Source: Comamonadaceae bacterium (lineage in GTDB: Bacteria > Pseudomonadota > Gammaproteobacteria > Burkholderiales > Burkholderiaceae_C). Taken from it: 64,000 nt of DNA. Shown here one piece after another: positions 44,251 to 52,745 of this stretch. Numbering within the stretch: the stretch's first letter is position 1; each line of letters begins with the position of its first letter. The stretch is from NCBI GenBank assembly GCA_027484575.1, contig JAIXSQ010000018.1, positions 410,700-474,699 of the forward strand, read 5' to 3'. A program made the translations under genes and the position numbers. The notes beneath the pieces are model-generated. The model saw only the letters and a list, made by a program, of their open reading frames with translations, was not told where the DNA came from and searched no databases.

Positions 44251-45567
44251 ATGCACTTCCGTGCACCGCGCGCGCTCGTGACCGCCGTCGCCGCCGCCTG
44301 CGCCCTGGCCACCGGACTGGCGACCGCCGCCACGCCGGCCGCGCCGCCGGCCGCAGCCGCTGCCCCCGCCACGCCCCTGCCCACCACCGCCCCCGCGCAG
44401 GCGGGCTTCTCGGCCGACGGCCTGCAGCGGCTGGACGCCTTCTTCGCCCGCGAGATCGCCGCCAGGCGCGTGCCCGGCGCGGTCGTGGCGATCGCCCGCG
44501 ACGGCAAGCTGGTGCACTACAAGGCCTACGGCCAGCGCGACCCGGCCACCGGCGCGCCGATGACCACCGACACCGTGTTCGCGCTGGCCTCGATGACCAA
44601 GATCATGGCCAGCGTGGCGGCGCTGCAGCTGACCGAGGACGGCCGGCTGCCGCTGCGCACGCCGGTGGCCGAGATCCTGCCGCCGCTGGCCGCGATGAAG
44701 GTCGGCGTGCCGCGGCCCGACGGCAGCCTGGAGGCGGCCGAGCCGCGCCGGCCGATGCTGGTGCACGACCTGCTGCGCCACACCTCGGGCCTGACCTACG
44801 GCGGCCGCGGCGACCACCCGATCGCCAGGCTCTATCCCAGCGGCACCCAGCCGCCCTACGAGGGCGGCACCGACGCCTTCATCGACAGGCTGTCGCGGCT
44901 GCCGCTGGCGCACCAGCCGGGCACGGCCTTCGAGTACAGCTTCTCGACCGACGTGCTGGGCGTGGTGGTCGAGAAGGTCGCGGGCAAGCGCCTGGGCGCC
45001 GTGCTGCAGGAGAAGGTCTGGGGCCCGCTGGGCATGCGCGACACCGGCTTCGAGCTGGCCGAGCGCTGGCGCAACCGCCTGGCGCGCCCGTTCCCGCTGA
45101 ACCCGCTGGACGGCAAGCCGCAGAACATCCCGATCATCGAGCGGCAGACGCAGTTCGACTGCGCCGGTGCCTGCGCGATGGGCACGGTGGGCGACTACCT
45201 GCGCTTCGGCCAGATGCTGCTGGACGGCGGCACGCTGGAGGGCAAGCGCATCCTGTCGCCGCAGTGGGTGCGCCACATGACAGCCAACCACCTGGGCCCC
45301 GAGATCGCCAACCGCGTGGGCGTGGTCGAGGGCCACCGCGAGGGCTTCGGCTTCGGCCTGGGCGTGGCGGTGCGCACCACCGCCGGCCTGTCGGCGGTGC
45401 CGGGCAACCCGGGCGAGTACTCCTGGAACGGCGCCTACGGCACGCAGTTCTTCGCCGACCCGCGCGAGCGGCTCGTGGTGGTGGTGGGCACGGCCGCGCC
45501 GGGCGAGCTGCGCAAGTACTACCGCGAGCAGGTGCAGGACCTGGTCTACGGCGCGATGACGCGCTGA
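44251..45567 (+). CDS. Beta-lactamase-family serine hydrolase (class C fold, EstB-like)
   Basis: A 438-aa exported protein with a signal peptide (1 to about 27) and an Ala/Pro-rich linker. The Ser-x-x-Lys motif is SMTK at residues 114-117; a Tyr-containing second motif appears in FEYSFSTDVLGVVVEKV. The third, KTG-like motif is replaced by a W-N-G-A region (YSWNGAYGTQFF), as in EstB-type esterases rather than true AmpC beta-lactamases. Substrate is probably an ester or peptide. A purine-rich GAGGAGA precedes the ATG. There is no evidence that it confers antibiotic resistance. Confidence 0.85.
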   Translation: MHFRAPRALVTAVAAACALATGLATAATPAAPPAAAAAPATPLPTTAPAQAGFSADGLQRLDAFFAREIAARRVPGAVVAIARDGKLVHYKAYGQRDPATGAPMTTDTVFALASMTKIMASVAALQLTEDGRLPLRTPVAEILPPLAAMKVGVPRPDGSLEAAEPRRPMLVHDLLRHTSGLTYGGRGDHPIARLYPSGTQPPYEGGTDAFIDRLSRLPLAHQPGTAFEYSFSTDVLGVVVEKVAGKRLGAVLQEKVWGPLGMRDTGFELAERWRNRLARPFPLNPLDGKPQNIPIIERQTQFDCAGACAMGTVGDYLRFGQMLLDGGTLEGKRILSPQWVRHMTANHLGPEIANRVGVVEGHREGFGFGLGVAVRTTAGLSAVPGNPGEYSWNGAYGTQFFADPRERLVVVVGTAAPGELRKYYREQVQDLVYGAMTR

Positions 45568-45585
45568 GGCGGCGCGAGGCTCCGC

Positions 45586-46263
45586 ATGACCGACGCCGCC
45601 GGCCCGCTGCTGTACCACTGCACCAGCGCACGGTCCTTCCGGCCGCTGTGGGCGCTGGAGGAACTGCAGGTGCCCTACCGCCTGCACATGCTGCCGTTCC
45701 CGCCGCGCTTCGCGGCGCGCGAGTACCTGGAGGTCAACCCGCTGGGCACCATCCCCTTCCTCGTGGACGGGGACGTGCGCATGACCGAGTCGGCCGCCAT
45801 CTGCCAGTGGCTGTGCGCGCGCCATGCGCCCACGCCGCTGCAGCTGGAACCGCACGAGCCTGGCTACGGCGCCTTCCTGCAGTGGCTGCATTTCGGCGAG
45901 GCCACGCTGACCTTCCCGCAGACGCTGGTGCTGCGCTACGGCCGCTTCGAGCCGCCCGAGCGCCAGCTGCCGCAGGTGGCGCAGGACTACGCCCGCTGGT
46001 TCCTGGCACGGCTGCGCGGCGTCGAGGCCGCGCTGCAGCACACGCCCTGGCTGGCCGGCGGCCGCTTCACCGTGGCCGACGTGTCGGTGGGCTACGCGCT
46101 GATGCTGGCCGAGCTGGTGGGCCTGGCACCGCAGTTCCCGCCGGCGGTGGCGGCCTACTGGCAGCGGCTGCAGGCGCGCCCGGGCTACCAGCGCGCGCTG
46201 GCCGCGCAGGACGCGGCGGCACGCGCGCAGGGCATCGACCCCACGCCGGCCACCGGCGCCTGA
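45586..46263 (+). CDS. Glutathione S-transferase family protein
   Basis: A 225-aa GST. The thioredoxin-like N-terminal domain (about 5-85) has the cis-Pro region LGTIPFLVDGDVRMTESAAICQWL; the all-alpha C-terminal domain (about 95-215) has the conserved GRFTVADVSVGYAL N-capping segment. Glutathione binding is therefore likely; the electrophile substrate is unknown. It lies 18 bases after the esterase gene and is probably co-transcribed. Confidence 0.9.
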   Translation: MTDAAGPLLYHCTSARSFRPLWALEELQVPYRLHMLPFPPRFAAREYLEVNPLGTIPFLVDGDVRMTESAAICQWLCARHAPTPLQLEPHEPGYGAFLQWLHFGEATLTFPQTLVLRYGRFEPPERQLPQVAQDYARWFLARLRGVEAALQHTPWLAGGRFTVADVSVGYALMLAELVGLAPQFPPAVAAYWQRLQARPGYQRALAAQDAAARAQGIDPTPATGA

Positions 46264-46324
46264 GACCCGCCGGCACCGACGGCTGCCGGCATCCCCCATC
46301 CTTTCCTGGCGAGGAGACACCTCC

Positions 46325-48430
46325 ATGCGATTCCTCCTTCCGCGCGCCGCGCTCCCGGCCGCTGCCCTGCTGGCGCTCGCGCTGGCCACACCGGCCCAGG
46401 CCCGCGTCACCCGCATCGTCATCGACGAGGTCCGGCCCCTGCCGGCGGCGCAGTCCGGCGGCGTGCCGACCGAACAGGTGGCCGGGCGTGCCTTCGGCGA
46501 GCTCGACCCGGACCTGCCGGCCAACCGCGCGATCAACGACCTGCTGCTGGCCCGCGACCCGGACGGCAAGGTGCGCTACGTGGCCACCTTCGTGCTGACC
46601 AAGCCGGTGGACCTGGCCAAGGCCAGCGGCCTGCTCTGGCACGAGGTCCCCAACCGCGGGCTGCCGCGGCCGAACGTGCCGGCCGAACGGGGCCTGGGCG
46701 ACATCGACCTGACCAGCGCCTGGCAGGGCGACAACGCCGGCGCCACCACGGTGCGCTCCGCCGCGGGCGTGACGCTGCCGCACTTCCTGCAGCTGCCGGT
46801 GGCGCGCAACGCCGACGGCTCGCCGGTGGCCGGCCGCGTGTTCGGCCGCATCGTCAACCGCGGCGGCGCCGGCTCCCAGCCGCTGATCGTGCAGACCAAC
46901 CCCGTGCCCTACACGCCGGCCAGCCTGGACACGCGCGCGGCACGCCTGGTCTCGCGCGTGGCGGAGTCCACCCGCGGCGAGGTGATCGGCGAGCAGGAGA
47001 TCCCGGCCGGCGACTGGGCCTGGGCGCGCTGCGACGCGGCCAACCCGTTCCCCGGCACGCCCGATCCACGCCAGATCTGCCTGAAGGACGGCTTCGACCA
47101 CAGCCGGCTGTACCAGGTCACCTTCACCTCGCACGACGCCTACGTGCTGGGCATCGGCTACGCGGCGTGGCGCGACGTGGGCATGTTCTTCAAGACCGCC
47201 CGCGCCGACGACACCGGCACGCCCAACCCGGTGGCCGGCGCGGTCACGCACAGCATCGGCCGCGGCGTCTCGCAGTCGGGCAACTTCCTGCGCGGCTGGC
47301 TGCACCTGGGCTTCAACCAGGACGAGGCCGGGCGGCAGGTGCACGACGGCATGTGGCCGATCATCGCGGGACGGCGCATCGCGCTGAACTTCCGCTGGGC
47401 CCAGCCCGACGGGGTGCTCGAGCTGTACCAGGCCGGCAGCGAGGGACCGCAGTGGTGGTTGCCCCAGGCCGACCCGGTGCGCGGCCTGCCCGCGGCCGGC
47501 CTGCTGGACCGCTGCCGCGCCAGCCGCACCTGTCCGAAGATCGTCGAGCACTTCGGCTCGGCCGAGGTGTGGGCGCTGAAGCTCACGCCCGAGTGGATCG
47601 GCACCGACGGCAAGCGCGACCTGCCGCTGCCGTCGAACGTGCGGCGCTACTACATCGCCAGCTCCACCCACGGCGGCGGCGCCGGCGGCTTCGACAGCAG
47701 CCTGCCCGGCCAGGGCCTGCCCGCGACCGGCCCGGCCTGCCCCGGCAACAACTACGGCACCGGCGTGCTGCCCGCCAACCCGGTGCCGCACACGGAAACG
47801 GTGAACGCGATCCGCATGCACCTGCGCGCCTGGGTGATGCAGGGCACCGAGCCGCCGCCCAGCCGGTGGCCGCGCCTGGCCGACGGCACGCTGGCACCGG
47901 CGCACAAGCAGGCGCTGGGGTTTCCCACGCTGCCGCAGTTGCGCCCCACCATTCCCGAGCCCGACTTCATCATGCCGGTCATCGACTACGACTGGGGTCC
48001 GCGCTTCGACGCGCTGGACGGCTCGGGCGTCGCCGACCATGCGCCGCCGCCGGTGCGCCAGGTGCTGCCGGCGTGGGCGCCGACGGTGGATGCCGACGGC
48101 AACGAGCGGGGCGGCGTGCCGGTGGTGCTGCTGGACGCGCCGCTGGGCACCTACCTGGGCTGGAACGTCACCGCCGGCGGGACGCGGCCCTTCCACGCCG
48201 GGCAGATCTGCAATTACGCCGGTGGCATGGTGCCGTTCGCGCGGACCGCCGCCGAGCGGCGCGCCAGCGGCGATCCGCGCCTGTCGCTGGAGGAGCGCTA
48301 CGGCGACCACGCGGGCTATGTCGCCGCGGTGCGCAAGGCGGCGGCGCGGGCGATGGCCCAGGGCTTCCTGCTGGAAGCCGACGCCGCGGCGCTGGTGCGC
48401 GCCGCGCACGACAGCGCCGTGCTCAAGTGA
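46325..48430 (+). CDS. Large exported alpha/beta-hydrolase-domain protein
   Basis: A 701-aa exported protein with a signal peptide (about 1-26, ending AQA). It matches the Abhydrolase_10 type of long hydrolases (PF20091 in my recollection). The putative nucleophile elbow is GRGVSQSGNFLRG with Ser near residue 317, and a conserved histidine region SSTHGGG follows. Catalytic activity is inferred from fold only; members have been linked to ester or polyester turnover, but no substrate can be assigned. GGCGAGGAGAC precedes the ATG. Confidence 0.75.
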   Translation: MRFLLPRAALPAAALLALALATPAQARVTRIVIDEVRPLPAAQSGGVPTEQVAGRAFGELDPDLPANRAINDLLLARDPDGKVRYVATFVLTKPVDLAKASGLLWHEVPNRGLPRPNVPAERGLGDIDLTSAWQGDNAGATTVRSAAGVTLPHFLQLPVARNADGSPVAGRVFGRIVNRGGAGSQPLIVQTNPVPYTPASLDTRAARLVSRVAESTRGEVIGEQEIPAGDWAWARCDAANPFPGTPDPRQICLKDGFDHSRLYQVTFTSHDAYVLGIGYAAWRDVGMFFKTARADDTGTPNPVAGAVTHSIGRGVSQSGNFLRGWLHLGFNQDEAGRQVHDGMWPIIAGRRIALNFRWAQPDGVLELYQAGSEGPQWWLPQADPVRGLPAAGLLDRCRASRTCPKIVEHFGSAEVWALKLTPEWIGTDGKRDLPLPSNVRRYYIASSTHGGGAGGFDSSLPGQGLPATGPACPGNNYGTGVLPANPVPHTETVNAIRMHLRAWVMQGTEPPPSRWPRLADGTLAPAHKQALGFPTLPQLRPTIPEPDFIMPVIDYDWGPRFDALDGSGVADHAPPPVRQVLPAWAPTVDADGNERGGVPVVLLDAPLGTYLGWNVTAGGTRPFHAGQICNYAGGMVPFARTAAERRASGDPRLSLEERYGDHAGYVAAVRKAAARAMAQGFLLEADAAALVRAAHDSAVLK

Positions 48431-48440
48431 GGTGCCGGCT

Positions 48441-48458
48441 GCCGCGCCGCGGCGCGGC
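48441..48458. repeat. Perfect 18-bp GC palindrome between convergent genes
   Basis: GCCGCGCCGC followed by GGCGCGGC reads identically on both strands. It fills the 30-base gap between convergent stops at 48430 and 48461. It could help terminate both transcripts, though it has no loop or T-run. Confidence 0.5.
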
Positions 48459-48460
48459 GG

Positions 48461-48793
48461 TCAGGCCGCGGCGGACGGATCCGTGTCGGGGCCGGGGTCT
48501 TCCCACTGCAGCAGCTCGGCCAGCCGCCGCGTGACCCAGGTCGCCTCGGCCGCCAGCACCGGCGAGCCCTCGGCATGCAGCGCCTGCCGCATGCCGGCCA
48601 GCACCTCGCGCTCGCCGGCGCCGCGGTCGCCCAGCGCCGCCGAGGCGCGCTCGACCAGCAGCTGCGCCAGGTCCTCGCACAGCTCGTAGCGCACGCGCAC
48701 GGTCGCCGGGCGCTCGGTCAGGCGCCGGGTGCGCGGGTCGGTGTACACGGCGAGGAACGAGGGCGGGACCTCGATCTGGTTGGCGTCGTCCAT
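48461..48793 (-). CDS. Conserved hypothetical protein, small acidic helical
   Basis: A 110-aa acidic protein. Its N-terminus NQIEVPPSFLAVYTDPRTRR and the body RYELCEDLAQLLVERASAAL with the ending AEATWVTRRLAELLQW look like a compact, conserved four-helix protein found in Burkholderiales genomes and sometimes labelled as an ATPase with chaperone activity. No nucleotide-binding motif is visible, so that label is not supported here. It is divergent from the TRIC gene. Confidence 0.65.
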   Translation of the reverse strand: MDDANQIEVPPSFLAVYTDPRTRRLTERPATVRVRYELCEDLAQLLVERASAALGDRGAGEREVLAGMRQALHAEGSPVLAAEATWVTRRLAELLQWEDPGPDTDPSAAA

Positions 48794-48876
48794 GGCAGGG
48801 CAGGCGGGCAGGGCCGGCGAGCATACCCGGGCCGCCGGGGCGCGGCCGGCCCGCACGGCCCGGCCACAATCGCCGC

Positions 48877-49524
48877 ATGCAGACTCCCTCGTTGCTGTCG
48901 CTGGTGCAGACCGCCGTCGAGGCCGGCGCCACCCTGGCCTTCGCCCTGTCGGGCCTGCTCGAGGCCGCGCGCAAGCGGCTCGATGCGGTGGGCATGTGCG
49001 TGGTGGCCTTCCTGGCGGCCTTCGGCGGCGGCACGCTGCGCGACCTGCTGCTGGACCGGCGGCCGTTCTTCTGGGTCGAGCATGCCGAATGGCTCTGGGG
49101 CCTGCTGGCGCTGTGCGCGCTGGCGCTCCCGTTCCTGCGCGCGCGCCACTTCGAGCCCACCGAGCGCGCGATGCAGTGGCCCGACGCCCTGGGCCTGGGC
49201 CTGTTCTCGGCCAGCGGCACGCAGCTGGCGCTGCAGCAGGAGCTGCCCGGCATCGTGGCCGTGCTGATGGGGGTGGTGACCGCCACCTTCGGCGGCGTGC
49301 TGCGCGACGTGGTCTGCAACGAGATCCCCAAGGCGCTGCAGGACCACCGGCCCTACGCGCTGTGCGCCTTCGCCGGCGGCTGGGTGCTGGTGGGCTGCCA
49401 GGCCGGCGGGCTGGGCCCCGGCTGGGCCTTGCTGGCCGGGGCCGCGACCGCGACGGCGCTGCGGGTGGCCGCGCTGGTGTCGGGCTGGCGCCTGCCGGCC
49501 TGGACGCCGGGCGAGGGGCACTGA
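48877..49524 (+). CDS. Trimeric intracellular cation channel family protein (UPF0126/TRIC)
   Basis: A 215-aa inner-membrane protein with about seven hydrophobic segments made of two three-helix UPF0126 repeats plus a last helix. Each repeat contains the conserved glycine-rich bend and Arg-Asp: AFGGGTLRDLLLDRRPFFW (near residue 47) and TFGGVLRDVVCNEIP (near 137). Prokaryotic TRIC proteins are trimeric potassium-permeable channels. Start and length are normal for the family. Confidence 0.9.
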   Translation: MQTPSLLSLVQTAVEAGATLAFALSGLLEAARKRLDAVGMCVVAFLAAFGGGTLRDLLLDRRPFFWVEHAEWLWGLLALCALALPFLRARHFEPTERAMQWPDALGLGLFSASGTQLALQQELPGIVAVLMGVVTATFGGVLRDVVCNEIPKALQDHRPYALCAFAGGWVLVGCQAGGLGPGWALLAGAATATALRVAALVSGWRLPAWTPGEGH

Positions 49525-49636
49525 GCGCGGCGGCCGCTGCCGCAAACCGGCGCGCCGCGCCATAAGCGCGTGGCTGCAGCGTCCTAGGGCAACGGATCAG
49601 GGATGCGGCCGGCAACGCTGCCAGACTCGCGCCCGT

Positions 49637-49867
49637 ATGGAGCGCATCACCGGTCCCGTGGCAGGCATGAAGGTCGAGGCGTGGGCCTCGCGCCGCGAGG
49701 ACGGCTGGGTCGCCGGTGCGCGCGTGCTGCAATCCGGCCCGCCGGGTGACGTGGTGGTGCGCGTGGGCACCGGCCCCCTGCCCGACGAGCAGCAGGCGCT
49801 CGCGGCGGTGGAGCGCAAGGCGCAGGAGGCGATCCTGCGGCGGCTGCTCGAGAGCAAGGGCGGCTAG
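49637..49867 (+). CDS. Small hypothetical protein
   Basis: A 76-aa protein: beta-rich N-terminal half (VEAWASRREDGWVAGARVL, GDVVVRVG) and a charged C-terminal helix (AVERKAQEAILRRLLESK). No family recognised. The codon pattern fits the neighbouring genes. It is the first of several small unrelated genes here. Confidence 0.5.
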   Translation: MERITGPVAGMKVEAWASRREDGWVAGARVLQSGPPGDVVVRVGTGPLPDEQQALAAVERKAQEAILRRLLESKGG

Positions 49868-49940
49868 CGCGGCCGCCGGCAGCGCAGGACGCTGCCTTGT
49901 CCTACAGCACCTGGACAGCGCGGCTCCTACGATCCGCCGC

Positions 49941-50213
49941 ATGCGCCTGCGCCGCTCCGACTACGCCAAGATGCTCGCCGCCCAGCACGAACTCACCCGT
50001 GCCGAGCAGGACTACGAGCGGCTGCGCGCGGCCTACGTCGCGCTGGCGCGCAGCGAGCCGGGCCACGAGGTGGCGCTGGCGATGGTGGGCGCCGACATGG
50101 ACCGGGCCCACGCGCTGCTGCACGCCCGCATCGGCCTGCCTGCCGTCCAGCCGCCGGCACCGGTCGAGCCGCCGCCGGCGCGCACGCGCGAGCGGGCGAA
50201 GGCCAGCGCCTGA
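49941..50213 (+). CDS. Small hypothetical helical protein with Pro-rich tail
   Basis: A 90-aa protein: residues 1-65 form a charged helical region (MLAAQHELTRAEQDYERLRA) and the end is Pro/Arg-rich. No recognised domain. It is placed between two other small genes with no shared regulatory signal. Coding is likely but not certain. Confidence 0.5.
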   Translation: MRLRRSDYAKMLAAQHELTRAEQDYERLRAAYVALARSEPGHEVALAMVGADMDRAHALLHARIGLPAVQPPAPVEPPPARTRERAKASA

Positions 50214-50311
50214 CCCGCGGCGTCGGCCGCGGACGACAGCCGATGGGGCAGGGCGCCGCGGGGCCCGCGCCCGCCGACGCCCCACGCTGCACGGCACGCC
50301 AGGAGCTGCCC

Positions 50312-50497
50312 ATGATTCCGTACGAGGTCGACCCCAGCCTGCATCCCGCCGAGCCGGCACCGCCGACGCTCGCCGACGGTTTCGCGCCGCCGCGGCCCGT
50401 GGATGCCGCCGATCCGCCGGTGGTGCCGCACGCGGCCGACGGCGAGCCCGATGTCGAGGAACTCGCCGCCGCGCTGGGCGACAAGAGCGCGTTCTGA
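50312..50497 (+). CDS. Small acidic Pro-rich hypothetical protein
   Basis: A 61-aa Pro/Ala/Asp-rich protein beginning MIPYEVDPSLHPAEPA. AGGAG (50301-50305) is properly spaced before the ATG, which favours this start over an upstream one at 50243. It is predicted to be disordered. No family recognised. Confidence 0.5.
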   Translation: MIPYEVDPSLHPAEPAPPTLADGFAPPRPVDAADPPVVPHAADGEPDVEELAAALGDKSAF

Positions 50498-50502
50498 CCG
50501 CC

Positions 50503-50661
50503 ATGGCCACGCACCCCGTCGAACCCGATCCCGGCGAGCAGGACCTGCCGGGCCCGGCCGCGCCCAACCCGTCGCGGCTGCCCGTCGAACCCGAGTTCGG
50601 CCCGCAGCTGCCGCCGGCCGAGCCCGAGGACCCGCGCCCGCAGCATCCGCCCAAGGCGTGA
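50503..50661 (+). CDS. Very small Pro-rich hypothetical protein
   Basis: A 52-aa Pro/Glu-rich protein that starts 5 bases after the previous stop. About a third of residues are proline. It may be translated with its neighbours, but evidence is only spacing and open frame. Confidence 0.35.
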   Translation: MATHPVEPDPGEQDLPGPAAPNPSRLPVEPEFGPQLPPAEPEDPRPQHPPKA

Positions 50662-50671
50662 GGTTGGCGCC

Positions 50672-50884
50672 ATGGCGGGCCACACCCACGCCCCCGAGCC
50701 GCCGGCCACGCCGGCGCCCAAGCCGGCCGACCCGGAGCCGGGGCACGCGCCGCGCGAGCGCGAGCACGGCCACCCGCCGGAGCCCAGCGAGCGGCAGTCG
50801 GAGCATCCGCGGCAGCAGGTGCCTGAGGCGTCCGTGGCGTCGTCGCCGCGCTGGCGGGGCCTGACGCAGGAGCGCGGTGGCTGA
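50672..50884 (+). CDS. Small His/Pro-rich hypothetical protein
   Basis: A 70-aa Pro/His/Glu-rich, probably disordered protein beginning MAGHTHAPEPPATPAP. It starts 10 bases after the previous small gene and its stop falls exactly at the edge of the hairpin-repeat array. No family recognised. Confidence 0.35.
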   Translation: MAGHTHAPEPPATPAPKPADPEPGHAPREREHGHPPEPSERQSEHPRQQVPEASVASSPRWRGLTQERGG

Positions 50885-51211
50885 TCGTGGATGCCCGCCT
50901 GCGCGGGCATGACGGGGCAGGGTCGTCGTCCCCGCGAAGGCGGGGACCCACGATCGACCGCTGCGCTTCATCGTGGATGCCCGCCTGCGCGGGCATGACG
51001 GGGCAGGGTTGTCGTCCCCGCGAAGGCGGGGACCCACGATCGACCGCTGCGCTTCATCGTGGATGCCCGCCTGCGCGGGCATGACGGGGCGGGGGGCGTC
51101 GTCCCCGCGAAGGCGGGGACCCACGATCGACCGCTGCGCTTCATCGTGGATGCCCGCCTGCGCGGGCATGACGGGGCAGGGTCGTCGTCCCCGCGCAGGC
51201 GGGGACCCACG
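50884..51211. repeat. Tandem array of double-hairpin REP-type repeats, about 3.8 copies of 86 bp
   Basis: Units begin at 50884, 50970, 51056 and 51143 (periods 86, 86, 87). Each holds hairpin A, ATGCCCGC-CTGC-GCGGGCAT, and hairpin B, GTCCCCGC-GAAG-GCGGGGAC, both with 8-bp stems and 4-base loops, joined by spacers; units are separated by a conserved CGATCGACCGCTGCGCTTC-type linker. The last copy lacks the linker, and its hairpin B loop changes to GCAG. Single copies also occur at 28377 and 52487. The stretch has no real gene; open frames across it are translation artefacts. Confidence 0.92.
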
Positions 51212-51237
51212 TCACCTCACCGCGCTGGCCGCGGCGG

Positions 51238-51990
51238 TCAGCCCCCCAGCATGCCCTGCTGCGCCGCGTCGTCCGGCTGGGCCCAGGGCGTGGCGCGGGC
51301 GAGCGCCATCCAGGTGCCGAAGGGCAGGCCGGCGCGCTGCGGCGGCGGCGCCGGGCGGGCCAGCACCAGCTGCCCCTGCTCGACGACCAGCACGCCGCAT
51401 TCGGCCGGCACCTCCGACGGGTCGCCCACTGGCCGGCCGCGCGCGTCGGCGCCCAGCACGTACCAGCAGGCACCGAGGTCCAGGTAGGCGGCGCGCTTGG
51501 CGGGCTGCCGCAGGTCGGCCAGCAGGTCGCTGCGCCGCACCTTGACCTCGTGCACCACCGGCTCGACGTACTCGGCGACGGTGGTGTGGCGGATCGAGTA
51601 GACGTCGGGCCGGCACACGCACCAGCGGCCGGCCGCGTCCGCGCCGGCGCCCTCGTCGCCGGGCACGCGCGCGCGCAGCGCCAGCCCGCGCCAGGCGATG
51701 CGGCCGGCCTGCGCCTGGCGCAGGGCGACCGTCTCCACCAGCGCCTCGTGCGCCGACAGCCGCGCGCGGTTGCCACGCAGGCTGTCGGCCAGCACCGCGA
51801 TGCCCGCATCGGTCACGCGCAGGCTCTCGTGGCCCGCGCCGTCGCGCATCCGCTCGAGCAGGCCAGCGGCCAGCAGCTCGATCTCCAGCGGGTCCTGGCA
51901 GGGCCAGCCGGCGGAGCGGTAGACCTCGCGCAGGCGGCGCGCGTGGGCGCGGCCGAAGCCGGGAAAGGGCATGGTGGAGGCGGCGGTCAT
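51238..51990 (-). CDS. Possible PD-(D/E)XK nuclease-like protein with winged-helix N-terminus
   Basis: A 250-aa cytoplasmic protein, not a named family. Residues about 32-85 look like a winged helix (LEIELLAAGLLERM, LRVTDAGIAVLADSLRGNRARLSAHEALV). The centre has a candidate nuclease signature: D129 in CRPDVYSIRHT, then E148-x-K150 in VVHEVKVRRSDLLADLR, the D-(x)n-ExK spacing of PD-(D/E)XK folds of the MmcB kind. The ending is variable. The ATG at 51990 is preferred; a further 39 codons are open upstream but look non-conserved. Confidence 0.55.
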   Translation of the reverse strand: MTAASTMPFPGFGRAHARRLREVYRSAGWPCQDPLEIELLAAGLLERMRDGAGHESLRVTDAGIAVLADSLRGNRARLSAHEALVETVALRQAQAGRIAWRGLALRARVPGDEGAGADAAGRWCVCRPDVYSIRHTTVAEYVEPVVHEVKVRRSDLLADLRQPAKRAAYLDLGACWYVLGADARGRPVGDPSEVPAECGVLVVEQGQLVLARPAPPPQRAGLPFGTWMALARATPWAQPDDAAQQGMLGG

Positions 51991-52105
51991 GGCGGGCGGC
52001 AGGCGGTGCGGGCTGCCACTGTAGCGAGGCCGTAGGCAGGCTCCCACGGCGGCTGTGGCGAAAGCCTGATCGGCGTGGCGCGACCGCACTCCCACAGTGC
52101 CGCGC

Positions 52106-52411
52106 ATGCCACAGCGCGCCTTCTATGCCATCACCGCCGTGCGTTGGGCCGGCACCCAGGTCGCCGAGGCCATGATGGGCCTGCTCGACGGCACGCGCCG
52201 CTGGGCCCTGCGCCCCGCGCCCACGCGCGCCAGCGAGGTGGTGGACCGCCTCGTCGAGGGCGACGACGTGATCAGCCTGTTCCCCGACGAGGCCGGCGAG
52301 CTGCAGCCCGGCCCGGCGGTGAAGGTGCAGGTGCTGCCCGAGGGCACCGAGGCGCTCGCGCTCGAGGACGCGCCCCCGGGCCGCGGCCTGGGCGACCTGC
52401 CGCGCTTCTGA
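52106..52411 (+). CDS. Small hypothetical protein
   Basis: A 101-aa protein starting MPQRAFYAITAVRWAGTQVAEAMMG. A GTG nine bases upstream is an alternative start. It has an N-terminal helix and a beta-rich, acidic second half (DDVISLFPDEAGELQPGPAVKVQVLPEG). No family recognised. It is divergent from the possible nuclease gene. Confidence 0.5.
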   Translation: MPQRAFYAITAVRWAGTQVAEAMMGLLDGTRRWALRPAPTRASEVVDRLVEGDDVISLFPDEAGELQPGPAVKVQVLPEGTEALALEDAPPGRGLGDLPRF

Positions 52412-52745
52412 CCCCGCCTCTCCGCTCACGCCGCCAGCCACGTGGGTGGGCCAGCCCGCGTGCAGGGACCACGGGTCCCCGATTCCGTCATGCCCGCGCA
52501 GGCGGGCATCCATGCACCGGCAGGGCGCTGCTCTCTGCCGCCAGCCAGAGCGACACACCGCCTCGCCCCCGTTCACACCCGCTTGCAGCCCGTGGCGATG
52601 GGACACGCCACGGTCGTGTCGGCATCGGCCCACAAGCCGGGCAGCGCAGGGACGACAGCAAGCACCATGTGCAACCTACCCGGGAGGCATGTCCATTTTT
52701 CACACCATCTGCTTCATCCATTCACGACACAGAGGGAACACCGCC
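52412..52745. other. 334-base gene-poor stretch upstream of epsA
   Basis: It holds one single REP hairpin (52487-52514) and, from about 52630, a somewhat more AT-rich region that probably carries the epsA promoter. No confident -35/-10 or -24/-12 boxes could be read. The short open frames here (including one beginning MPAQAGIHAPAG on the plus strand) are repeat-derived artefacts. Confidence 0.6.
52487..52514. repeat. Single REP-type hairpin
   Basis: ATGCCCGC-GCAG-GCGGGCAT, an 8-bp stem with a 4-base loop; it is hairpin A of the array at 50884 in the opposite orientation. Confidence 0.8.

Noticed and set aside
44251..45567. Beta-lactamase resistance gene
   Set aside because: It has SMTK but lacks the KTG motif of true class C beta-lactamases, so an esterase or peptidase role is more likely.
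50033..51210. Minus-strand open frames beginning MPAQAGIHDEAQRS and repeating
   Set aside because: The translated repeats follow the DNA hairpins exactly; such proteins are known artefacts of REP-type elements in GC-rich genomes.
50884..51211. Regular repeats that could be read as a CRISPR array
   Set aside because: Each unit is 86-87 bases with two internal hairpins and the sequence between copies is itself conserved, so there are no unique spacers; no cas genes are nearby.
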